Shown here in pieces: positions 36,093-46,800 of a DNA stretch of 64,000 nucleotides. Each line of letters opens with the position of its first letter. Positions within the stretch are counted from its first letter, which is position 1. A model generated the notes under the pieces. It made no database searches, was not told the origin of the DNA, and saw nothing but the letters and a program-made list of their open reading frames with translations. The stretch covers positions 486,915 through 550,914 of the forward strand of contig VZTJ01005231.1 in NCBI GenBank assembly GCA_013397795.1. The letters run 5' to 3'. The DNA is from Orthonyx spaldingii (lineage: Eukaryota; Chordata; Aves; Passeriformes; Orthonychidae). The translations under genes and the position numbers were made by a program.

Positions 36093-36902
36093 ACATTCAA
36101 GGAATGTTTTGGGTTGGAAGGGACCTTAAAGATCATCTAGTTTCAACCCCTTTGCCATAGGCAGAGATGTCATCCACTAGACCAGGTTGTTCAAAGCTTC
36201 ATCCAGCCTTGAACAGTTCCAGGGATGGGACTTCCACAATTTTGGGCAACCTGTTTCAGGGCCTTGCAACCGTCACAGTAAAGAATTTGTCCCTAATATC
36301 TAACCTAAACCCACCCTCTGTCAGTTTGAAGCCATTCCCGCTTGTCCTGTCACTACATGCCCTTGTGAAAAGCCACTCTCCAGCTCTCCTGCACATCCTT
36401 CAGGTACTGGAAGGTGCTGTAAGGTCTTCCAGGAGCCTTCATGGCAGAACAGTCCCAGCTCTCTCAGCCTGCCTTTGTGGGAGGTCCCCCAGACCTCTTC
36501 AGATCATTTTTGTGGCCCTCTGGACTGACTCCAGCAGGCCCATGTTCCTCTTATGATGGGGTCCCAGAGTGGGGTCTCAAGAGACCAGCGTAGAAGGAGG
36601 GGATCCTCTCCCTCGTCTTGATGGCCACACAGCATGAAATTGGTTTTCTGGGCTGCATATTGCAAAGTGCATATTGCTGGGTCATGTCCGTCTTTTCATT
36701 CATGAACACCCCCAAGTCCTTCTCCACAGAGTTATTCTCCATCTGTTCACCCCTCAGCCTGTATTTGTGCTTGGGATTTCTCCAATCCAGGTGCAGGACC
36801 TTGAACTTGGCCTTTTTGAACTTCATGAAGTTCACACATGCCCACCTCTCAAGTCTGGATGGCATCACTTCTTTCCAACGTGTCAACTATACCACACAAC
36901 CT
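36093..36902 (-). mobile_element. CR1 LINE, 5'-truncated, avian type
   Basis: Read on the minus strand this is the 3' part of a CR1 non-LTR retrotransposon. The 3' end (+ strand 36107-36150) holds the hallmark GGGTTGGAAGGGACCTTAAA and GATCATCTAG followed by CAACCCC. The terminal ATTCTATG-type repeats are reduced to a degenerate CATTCAAGGAATG. Further 5' come the rest of the C-terminal ORF2 region and the segment in the pseudogene entry. The copy is truncated at about 36902, as is usual for CR1, and lacks nearly all of the reverse transcriptase and all of the endonuclease. Divergence looks moderate, with several indels and a missing segment near 36855. It cannot move on its own. It is the main evidence that the host is a bird. 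Confidence 0.95.
36551..36886 (-). pseudogene. CR1 ORF2 (reverse transcriptase) C-terminal fragment
   Basis: This 111-codon open stretch matches part of the C-terminal region of CR1 ORF2. Diagnostic segments are RLERWACVNFMKFKKAKFKV, LHL (near residue 32), YRLRGEQMENN and VEKDLGVFMNEKTDM, followed by a decayed form of the Ser/Arg-rich RSVASRSRE region and LLRPHSGTPS. The ATG is not a real start, because the intact protein would begin kilobases upstream. Frame is lost after the GTPS end, and downstream ORF2 residues continue only in broken frames within 36167-36550. It is a dead fragment with no expected product. Confidence 0.9.
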
Positions 36903-39900
36903 ATCCTATCAAGTAAACAAAAAGAGAGATTCCTCATGCTGGAATAAGAGATGTCATTCAGGTTTAGGGAGGAGGGAAGGAGACATATTTTCTCAGGCAC
37001 TCAGACATCCAGGAGTGTTAGCAGCTGTACCCAGCATGGAGAGGCAGCCTGTGTTCCCTCAGCAGCAAATGTTCCACCCAGCCTGGCTCACAGGGACCAG
37101 GTTCTTCCCCAGCCCACATGCCTCAAACACTGCTCTGCAATTAGCAAAGCACAACATTAAGTGGTGGAACAGCAACATTACCCAGGGAGTGAGAGGGGAA
37201 ATTCAGTTTACGCTGTGAAAATGGAGATAGCCAAGAGAGTAGTGAGCTTTTGAGGAACTCTGCTGTGATGAGTATTAGCTTCATCTGTCTCATTAGCTGC
37301 TGCCCTGCTACCTCATCCCCAGGTGCACATGTACTTGCACACACAGACATGTGGGCACACAAAAGCCTCTACATCCTGCCAGCTGAAAGCAGGAGCTTCT
37401 AGATAAAGTACATACATCAGGTCTTAAGTTCAGTTTAATGAACCATCATGACTAAATTTGGCAAGATTTCCTGTCTTGCTTCTTTTCTGTACCTCAGACT
37501 GTTTTGATCCATTTGTGAGAAATTTAGTTTTGGCAAGTGGCAGTCCTTTTTCACTGCCAGTGGTTAATCTGCTCTGTGACATATTCATTCAACCAGAGAA
37601 AATCCAATATTGACATTTGTACCTTGGGGGGGAAAGAGGTTAAATGCTGGATATAAAATAAACTGCTGGACTGTGCCAAGCTACTGTGTAATGTCTATAT
37701 CATGTATGGGCAAGCTTCTTGCCCTTAGAACTCTGATGTAGCTCAATCACATCTGGATTGCACTATTATTTCACATAATCGGTCAAATGGATGCTGTTGG
37801 ACAACATCTGGAAGTGTCTCCAATAGCTCAGCTCAGTTGCTCCAGCCTTTTTGTCGTCCACTGAGAACTGATGGTTCACATACTGCTAAACCTCTTTCTT
37901 GTTTCCACCTGCTAAATAAGATTAAAAGACAATTTAAAGCACACTAAATACTCTCCCAACATTAACTTTTTTTCTGTAAGAAATTACTGTCTTGTCCACA
38001 AGGAGGTCTTGCAGTTCCTGGTAAGAAGGAGATGGTCTGTGTGGCCAGACGTTCACAAGGGAAGGACTGACCCCAAGAACCCCACTAAAACATGTTGTCT
38101 CTGTTAATAGTTTTCACTACTGCTGTGTCTACGAGTCAGCCAGAAAAATAAAATCCTATTGTGCAAGGCAGTGTGCAAACACTGAGTGTGGTGAGACCCT
38201 GGCTCCAAAGAGTTCATAGCCCGAAGAAGTCCTCACCATCCTCTTCCCATCTATTGTTCATTGATTTCTAGAGCTGGGTTTAAAAGTTCTGAAATGTGCG
38301 ACCTTTGCATACCTTGTGCAATGCCTTTATCTGGGAACAGTCTCGCTGATTTCAGGAGACTTGTTTCTTAGATGTATGTGCTCTCGGTTTAGGCACACAT
38401 ATACATGATACTGGATGTGTAAGTATATTCTGTATTTCAGATTATAACAGGCATGAATGTTGGTCGAGAGACTATTTCACAGAGGAAGATCAAAGCATAG
38501 AGTATTAAATTCTCCTTCTCCAAAACGAACTGTGCTTGATCTTGGGTGTAGTGTTGCTGAAAGTGAGCAAGACTTCTCGAAGGTTAAGCGTTTTTCAATA
38601 AAGGTAGCAAGATAATATTGCAATAATAGTCTGAATTGGATGAGTTTTAAACCATGATTAAGCTTTGCAAAGTATTTCTCTTAACTTTAAAACTTCTGAA
38701 TGACCAACTGACTTTTTTTACACTTTGTCATTAAAAAGCATATGGTAGAAAGGTCGAAAGTAACCTGCCATTCAGATTTAACCAAGTTTAGACAGAAATC
38801 TGAGAACCAGCCAGAGCTAGAAACAAACCACTGCTGCTGATTATTCTGACTGCTGACAAATAGAAACTAAGAGCTTTCATAAACAACTAACTTTTAAAAT
38901 GCACTGACTTCTTCTTTCCTTTATATCTAGAACTTCACCCATTAATAATGAGCCAAACCAAAGTGATGATGGTATCACACAGACTGCAAACATACATTGC
39001 TTGCCAAAAAAATTCTTTACATTTACTGAGGCCGGTGCTACTCACCCTGAACTTTGCATAAGACAAATTTAACAGAGCCAGCAATGGCATCCTGACAACT
39101 ATGTTTTCCTGATATAGGCAGTTTTGTTAGAGAAATATCATAGGAGGGCAAGGTAAACATCAGAGACTGCTAAACTCAGATGTGCAACTAATGATTGGGA
39201 AAAAACCTTTCACAGCTGTAAATTCGAATTCCGCAATAGGGAAGATACCAACCACACAGAGCTGTAGTAATGCAGTATTCAATTTGGCTTAGTCCAACCA
39301 AAGATATAGGCATATCTTTAATGAAGAACATTGTGGGCAACAAAACTGAGAGAAATCACTCAGAAGTAAAATCCAGAAGCAATGAGAGGAAGACCCTTGA
39401 GCATTATTTACCTAGACAACAAAAAAGTTTTGAGGCAGAATTGTACAAAAAGCTGATTTATGAGAGGATTACTACAATTTGCTTAAAAGCATAATGTTTT
39501 CATTCTCAATTGAGAAGCAATTTTCTTGATCATAAGAAAAATAAAAAAATCAAGGCACTCTCCTGCAAAACCTTCACAGTAGAAAGGTGTTTTAAGGGAT
39601 TGCCCTGATGACCAGCTTATTGTAGCTCAGGTGAAGACATCTGTAGCAACAGAAGTGAGAAGGAAGGTGATTTGCTCTGCAACACATAAAACGGAGTTAA
39701 GAATAAAAATTTAAGAAAGAGTTCATGTATGATACTAGGTGAAATAAAGTATATATAGGCATAAATAGAGAGGAGAAATGGATGAGTCTGGTACTGAAGA
39801 CAAAACTACAAGTCCAGAACAAAGCAGTACAAGCATCAAGCTGGTGAAACATGGATGAGAGCGGTAGGGTACTAACATCCTGTCATGGCACTTAAAAATA

Positions 39901-41399
39901 ATGAAAAGCCGTGTGCTCTGCTAGACATGGGATGTGAATCAGCAGGAGTGTTGTTCAGCAAGGGTCACAGACCCAAAGTCTCCTCTTTGTGGATGTTAAG
40001 TAACCACACACACATTTCTGAGGGACTGCACAAGCAGCAGAACAGACAGCACATCCCCAAAGCTGCCCCTATGTTAAACATCAAATTATATCAGGCAGTC
40101 AAAATCAGTGCCACCACAGTGAAGTCTCACTCACCGCATCTCTACCTACTGGTTAGGCTACAGCTAGAGGCAGAATCCCCCTAAATCACCCTGGCACAAG
40201 CCAGTGCTGGATCACAGCTGTGTCCTCATCACTTCATAGTCTCTTCATCACTTTATTGTCTCTGAAAGAGACAATTTTTGTTTCCTTTCATCTTGTTTCC
40301 TCTGTTTTATATTCACAATCATGTACAGCTTCATAAGTGATGAATGTAAATACCTATGCATATGTGTATATATAGTTCCATTTTTACTAGAGATCAAGGA
40401 TTTGGTTTCATCAGAAAGTTGTCCCAGTGGCATAAAGGGCCAAATAGCAAGGAAATTATACATAATCCATCCTGTATTACCTGTTCCCTTTAATCTGGAG
40501 TCTACTCCATAGAAAGAGAAGGTGCATTTACAGCATTATCAGGGTGAGTCTGTGCTCCTAGGTACTCAGCAGCTACTGAAACTTCAGTCTTTAGAAGAAA
40601 AAGCTTAGTATCTATTATTATCCCAGAGCACCTGTTAAATCAGATGCAGACATGGTTTCCATCTACTTTTAAGGTTCCTCTTCATGTGCAGGGAGCATTT
40701 ATTATCAGCATCAGCTTCATAATCTTGGGATGGAGGCTCATCTGGCTCTGGTGTCTTCTTAATTTTCATTAACTCTAATTTCATTATCACCTGTCCTGGA
40801 ATGACCCTGGGATCACTCACTACTTCTTTCTTTCTCCTCTGGGAAATGAATTTCTGTTTTTGTCCTCAGCTACTGAACTGCTTTTGTGAGCCCTGCGGCA
40901 AATAATTAATATTAGCAGTATCCCCTTCATCTCTCACCAATCTGGGTGCCCCACCCCATCTTAAAAGCACTGTTGGCTCTTTGACTCATCTTTCAGTTTC
41001 TGATATACATGTTTTTAAAAGCCTCTAGAATATTCCGCTTGGCTCGGTAGTCTTATTTCATCCCTTGTGTGAGCTTTTCTCACTTTTTTTTTTTAAATCC
41101 ATTTATTAACCTTCCTATTCCTCACCTTCCCTTCTTGCATTTGATGTTCAGCAGCTCTCAGAAGTCTTTTGCATGACATAAGAACCAGTTTTTCCAGTTA
41201 ATTATTCAACCCCTTCTCCTGCCTCTCCCCTCCCCCCAAACAAAAGTGTTATGAAGGTGGGCTTGGGATGACAGAGCATTGCTGGATTGCAGAAACAGCC
41301 TGAATTAAAGGTTTTTCCACAAAAGAGAGGTCTTGACTGAAAATCTCAGAGGGCCCCCTGACTGGAGGGAAAAGTTCTGTAAAACGCGGATGCCCCAGC
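36903..41399. other. Unique non-coding DNA, no gene seen
   Basis: Nothing recognised across about 4.5 kb. Open frames are short, and repeats are limited to brief A/T runs such as those near 39536-39550 and 41082-41098. Confidence 0.55.
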
Positions 41400-42130
41400 T
41401 CCTCTCCCTGGCAGCAGCAGATGATATTGTCATCTGATAAGGTAGCAGGGCAATAACATTTTATTTCTGTCCCGCACCTAATGAATGGGGCTGTTCAGCA
41501 CGAAACAGAAACACACAGTGGGGGAAGAATGACAGAAACATATAGTGGGGGAGGAATGACCAGGAGAAGAGAGAAAAGGAAAGAAACCTTTTCTTCAGCT
41601 CTGTGTCTTTGATGCACATCTGAGGTAATAAACGCAGAGTTTTATGAGCTAGTTGCATTTTAATCAATTTTCGCTCTTAACTGCATTGGAGAGGCTGCTA
41701 ACTTAGATTCATGTATGGCTTTACACTGCTCCTTTACTGTTAGCAGCCTTATGAGAACAAAGTCTCCACCGTCTCCATCACCATGGACTATTGCTCCTGA
41801 GGAGCGCACGGGCAAGAAAAGAGGAAAAGACAAAAACAAAGAGGACGAGCAGGATCCTTTGCAAAAACAAGGGGAAAACGGAGCTATTGTGCTGCACAAC
41901 ATGAGGCAAGAGTGGAAGTTCGGTGGCTGACAGCAACCCGCAGCCACAGATCTTTCAAGAAATAAATCCTGGCACCGTGAATTTGGGAGAGTCCAATAAA
42001 AACGTAGAAGCAAAGGCAGAAAACTCTTTCCTCCCGGTTGTGTACATGTGTCCACACAACCAGCATATGTTAAGCCTTTAAATGAACATTTGGCCGTGAA
42101 ACAGTAGCTATGGCAATACACAGGCACGAA
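41400..42130. promoter_or_regulatory. Candidate conserved non-coding element
   Basis: Motif-dense tract with two clean inverted repeats: CAGATGA/TCATCTG (41418-41424/41430-41436) and AGGCTGCTAAC/GTTAGCAGCCT (41692-41702/41739-41749, 36-nt spacer). Homeodomain-type ACCTAATGAATGG and TTTTAATCAATTTTCGC sites are present. The 194-codon minus-strand frame (41660-42244) and a 71-codon plus frame have no recognised domain and look like chance. The regulatory role is inference. Confidence 0.35.
41506..41559. repeat. 27-bp tandem duplication, two copies
   Basis: Two adjacent 27-base units begin CAGAAACACACAGTGGGGGA and CAGAAACATATAGTGGGGGA and end GAATGA, with three differences. It is a recent-looking local duplication inside the candidate element. 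Confidence 0.9.
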
Positions 42131-42254
42131 TTTATGTACTGTACATACATATCTTGTAGAAAAGCTCTCTGTTTCTGAACCGGACTGGCAGCTGCTTGAA
42201 ATTTTCCCCTTCCCTTTCCCTAAGGTCTCAGGTGTGGGATTCATGAGCCAGTGT

Positions 42255-42560
42255 CTCAGCTAGAACAGGTGTCTATCGCTGTGTAAATAGCAATTAGGCC
42301 CAAATTTCAGACTTTTTTCAAATCCCTATCTGAGGAAAAGCCCAGGAATAAATAGTTGCTCTAACGGCCAGGGGTATTGTGTAGCATTATAGCCTCCAGC
42401 TGGGCTATTACATACTATAGACGGGTGAAGAATACAAGCACCTGACAGATGTGCTCTGTTAGCTTCATTAGAAAAGAAACAAAGAAACTCCTCAATTAAT
42501 AGCAGTGGAGCCAAAGGGAAGGGGGGTGCGGGAGGGAGGAATCATAGCCTGTTATTTAAA
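42255..42560. promoter_or_regulatory. Candidate conserved non-coding element
   Basis: The sequence packs GTGTAAATAGCAATTAGG, GAATAAATAGTTGC, the palindrome CCAGCTGG (42396-42403) flanked by ATAGCC/GGCTAT, and the E-boxes CACCTG and CAGATG close to TTAGCTTCATTAG. This mix of FOX-, homeodomain- and bHLH-type sites without simple repeats is typical of vertebrate developmental enhancers. It was not tested by alignment. Confidence 0.4.
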
Positions 42561-43715
42561 CAGAGTCAGGGAGCCTTTCACTGATGGCTTAATATGATTC
42601 ATTAATAAAAACAGCTTTTTGAATGCCCAGTTTAAGTCAAAAGAAATCACTAGCGTGGGTTTTTTTGTTGATGGTGGGTATTTTTCCCCTGCAAAAGAAG
42701 GGCAAAATGACAAACTAGAGTTTCTGAATCCATTTTATGTGAGACTGCTCCTTCTCAAAGCTGCCTTTCCCTGGGGTATTTATCCCTCAGGGTAGTGGCA
42801 CAGTCATCAGGAGTTGACAGGGTCATAGCAAGACTTTGGATGAGAGAGATTTGCAGGGGTAATATGGAAACATTCCACAAAATATGGAACCATTCTGTGT
42901 CTCGACTAAGAAGGTTTAAGGATTTTAAGGTGTCAAAATGGAGCTCCTCGGTATGATGGAAGTCAGATGTGTCTGGAAAGCCACACCTTTCTATCACATT
43001 CCTGTTTTGAGGGCCTGAATGAACAGCAAAGCCATGTAGAGTGTAGTTCTCTGCCCCACTTCTTTAAAAGTGATAGACTCCAAGTCTCTATTTAATGCAG
43101 TTTTAATTATAATAAACTTATGCACAAACTATTGTACTGCATCTCCTTCTAATGCCCAGGTGCAGGACAGGGTACAGAATCTTGCAGGTAGCTACAGAAA
43201 CCACTTTTCTCCTCCTAGATGTAGGATGAAGCCATCACCACCTTTTTATATCTGACACAAAACTCAAAAGTAATGTATTCTTACACTGCAATGCTTACTG
43301 CTCTCACTGATGGTGACTACAAGCACTATCTTCCTGAAACACATTGGAAAGAGAGGGAGGTGTTTCGAACACTTCGAACACCCCCACTTTCAGGGGGCTC
43401 CCAACATGAAGACATTTGTGCTGGAGGATTTTAAAAACTAAGAAATTGCCGCAGCGCCTCCATGCATCTTGACCTGCCAAACGAACACAGGCCAAGAGAA
43501 GAGCTTGCAGGATTTACCAGGCTCCATCTGGGCAAGGGAATGGTGGTGGTGTGGCTCCCACGCAGCGACGTGGACCCAATGTGGTCCAAGTGTGGTGATG
43601 ACAAAGCTGGTGTGCCAAGTTGGATGCTTGGTTTGATGAAAATTTTACAGGAAGATTGAGGAGACTGAGAATACCTATCAACTCCTCTCACATATTTCCC
43701 TGCAAGTGGTTTCCT
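42561..43715. other. Unique non-coding DNA, no gene seen
   Basis: No gene recognised. A small near-palindromic GTGTTTCGAACACTTCGAAC cluster lies at about 43361-43382. Confidence 0.55.
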
Positions 43716-44052
43716 GTAGTGCATTAAATGATGTTTCGTCAAAGCCTGCCTCTAAATGTACCAAACGATGGGTCTTGCATCACTTCCCAAGGGACAGTCA
43801 TCCATGGCCAAATTGATCTAGCTGTCAAGAAGGATTCTTTTATATATTCAGCCTAATTTTTCCTATTCTTAATTTCATCCCATTACTCTTAGTTAAACCC
43901 ACTCCTATTGTCCTAAATAATTCACCTCCCTCAGGAATTTACCTCCTCCATGTATTTGTAGGCTATTCTTTTGTCCCACTGTAGTCTTCACTTAGTGAAG
44001 CTATCTATATTTAATTCTTTTAATCTCTCTTCATAAATTAGTCCCCCCAGCC
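43716..44052 (-). mobile_element. Ancient CR1-type LINE fragment (ORF2 C-terminus)
   Basis: Read on the minus strand, broken frames give YEERLKELNI (44035-44005 region), then AYKYMEE-like, RSNGMKLRIGKIRLNI-like and LPREVMQDPSFGTFRGRL-like segments. They occur in the order of the CR1/L3 ORF2 C-terminus (YEERLREL..., YKYLKG, RGNGHKLK..., WNRLPREVVE.PSLE.FK.RL). Divergence and AT content are much higher than in the 36-kb copy, so this is an older insertion from a different subfamily. It is too decayed to encode anything. Confidence 0.8.
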
Positions 44053-46380
44053 AGTGAGGGAAAGGGCATATTTGAGACGTTGTTCAGTGATGAGCTAGGA
44101 TGCTCTGCTACAGTCGGGATATCTAGAGCGTGGAAAATGCCTAGGGGAAGCCTAAACATTCATATTACTTTTTTTTCTTTCTTTTCCCCAAGTGTTTGAA
44201 TGGCTGTAGACAAAGTGATATTTCTGAAGGAGAAAAACATTACTAAAGATCTCTGTTTCATTCTCCCTTTTCTGTGCCACTGTTGTAAATGTCTGCTTTG
44301 TCCTCAGCTAATAACCTCCATCACCAGCTGGCCAGCTCTTGCTTACAAGCTTCACCTTCCTTTACACCCTAGCCTAGATTTTTTTATATCTGCGTGAAAA
44401 GCACGAAATCAGACAGTTAGTGTAAAAACAGGTTAAACTCTATATGATAATAAACAAGTGCACTGCTGCTTTGGCATGCTGGAGGTTTTGCCATCAGGCT
44501 TGAAGAAGCTGTTTACTTGTGATAGTTGGTATACTTGTGAAAAAGTTATTGCTTTTCTAATGTACATAAATTCCCGATGAAAGAGATAGCAGCACTATCT
44601 TCTCATTCCACAGACAGAATCAGACAAGAGCAGTACTTTTGCCCTTCCTACCCAAAATGAATGACTTGGAGGATTCAGACTTATGAGTTAGATATAAATT
44701 AATGACTGGTTTATTTGAATTCTTGGTTTCCTTCCTAAGGGTAGTTTGTACGATAGCAAAGTCTCCCTTTAGGAAAAACCTGTATAATTCTGTATGACTT
44801 ACATTTATTTGCTCCAAATCTCTCTCTGTTTCAGTCAAGCTCTACATCTGAAGAAACTGAAGTGACTTATACCAGGAGATGAGGATAGTGTAGTCTTTGA
44901 ACCATGGTTTTTTTGAGTTTTTTTTTAAGTTGTTATTACTTGTACTTTATGTCACTTTCCCTGTGTAACTTAAACACTTGTTTACCAGCAAGTTGAATTT
45001 TATGTTAAAACTTACATCCTGTTACAGTCTTAAGGTAACCATCAGTATTTGTTAAAGGGGCTATAAGATTATTTGACTTTTGTGTTGAAAAGGGATTTTC
45101 AATTGCTTTAAATGCATCCAAAGACTTGGAATGATTGGGCCTGTGCATTGAAATCATTTAAATATCTAAAAGAGAAATGCAGAATCCAGCACATGAACCA
45201 GTGCCCATAATTGGCTCTGATACTTCAGCAATTTATTTATTTTTCTCTACAGCTGACTTAATACCATAAAATGAATTCAGTACTTGCCAAAATGCCTAAT
45301 GCAAAAAAAAGTCAATTCATATTTGGGTCATACAAACCTGAGAAACATTAGAGACCAGTAGACCAGGTCTTCTGGAGGATGTGAAAATAAACAGATCTCT
45401 ATGTTAATGTGAAACAATTCAGTCTTTAAGCCCCTGGCTATTATTTTTTCTTTTTGCATTGTGGCAACACATAGGATCACTTCTGGTTATAAATGCTGTA
45501 CAAGCAAAAAACCTCAAAAAATCCTTGAGAGTTTACACTAAGGAAAGTAATTGGATCATGAGAGAGCTAGGGATGTGTGTACACATGTACTGAGAAAAAG
45601 AGCATCAATGGCATGTACAAGGTGCCCTATGACTGCCTTCTTTCTCTCAAGAATTCCTTCTCTTCCACCACAAAGCCCATTTGTCTGCTAAGTGACCAGA
45701 GCAATGGCTTAATGTGACTGGCGGTAGCTATTCCTAGAGTCAGGAGATGTCCATGAAGAAGACTTCATCCAAAACTGTGAGAGCCTCAGATCCTTCCCTC
45801 TGAAGTCTCAAGGTCGAGATCCTGACATGGTATCTCTACACGTCAAACAGCTTTGTTCCAAAAGAAGAGAAAAGTGCATATTTGCTTCTCTTGCTATGCT
45901 TATGGGTCAACTTGAGTGCAAAATGCGAATATACACAGGCTGGAAACTCTATTTTAATCTCTGGGTTTGTTATATTTTCTTCTTTCATCAGCCTGCACTG
46001 CAAATTATTCTAGTTCTATTTCTCTGGTGTATTAAACTAGTGCATTGCTAAGTCTCAGCTCTCCATTCAGGTTCTGGCATCAAAGCCTTAGGCCAATTTT
46101 ATTTCATTTGTATTTGCTGTCAGAGTAATGTCTTTATTCTAAAATGCCCTTCTCATATGAGCTTCTCAGGTGGCTTGACAAAAGTAGAAAGTGTGAGGAA
46201 GGAAAGAAACCCTCCCCCATGCTGCAGTCTGCTGTATTGCTTTTATGTTTTCACCCTCTCTAAGGGGGAAAATGTACAACACACATCGAGAAAATGGAGT
46301 TCAGGACGCCATTTAACAATGAAAGGGATATTTTTCTAATCCTAGCTACTCACTTGATCTGTTCTATTTTATTTATATTC
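44053..46380. other. Unique AT-rich non-coding DNA
   Basis: No exon, RNA gene or transposon recognised. Short open frames only. Confidence 0.55.
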
Positions 46381-46465
46381 ATGTATATGTATGTATATAT
46401 ATATGTATATATCTGTCTGTATGTATGTATGTGTGCATGTATTTAAAAAGCCCACACACACACAC
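46381..46465 (+). repeat. TATG/TA-rich microsatellite plus (AC)n
   Basis: Imperfect (ATGT)n and (AT)n units run from 46381 to 46443, with a six-unit AC tract at about 46453-46465. It is ordinary microsatellite DNA. Confidence 0.9.
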
Positions 46466-46494
46466 TTTTAAAAAACACTAAGCTGCTGTTGCTC

Positions 46495-46800
46495 TGGGCT
46501 AATTTATTTTCAACTGCAAGTGGCACATTTACTCAATTACAAACAAAATTGTAGTAAAGCAGAGTGAAAATCTATCACATCCAATTATGATGACAATGCA
46601 GTGCCATGCAGCTGGGGGTTAGGCTGGGACTAGCCATGTTTTTCTTGAGGCCATCAAGGATTGCGCTGGAGCTTTTTTTATGCGTGGGTAGAAAAGTGAT
46701 TTAAGCTGAATGACAGGAAGCCCAAATCATTTTGTCATATTAAAGACTGTCAAGGACCCACCTCGGGATGGAAGTGTTCCATGTCAGATGTAACGCCAGA
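46495..46800. promoter_or_regulatory. Candidate conserved non-coding element
   Basis: Unique DNA with GGGCTAATTTATTTTCAAC, ACTCAATTACAAACAAAATT, CACATCCAATTATGATGACA and TGAATGACAGG (homeodomain, FOX and MEIS/TGIF-type sites). There is no open frame of note. The call rests on motif style only. Confidence 0.35.

Noticed and set aside
41660..42244. 194-codon minus-strand frame
   Set aside because: No domain; it lies across a motif-dense non-coding tract with inverted repeats.
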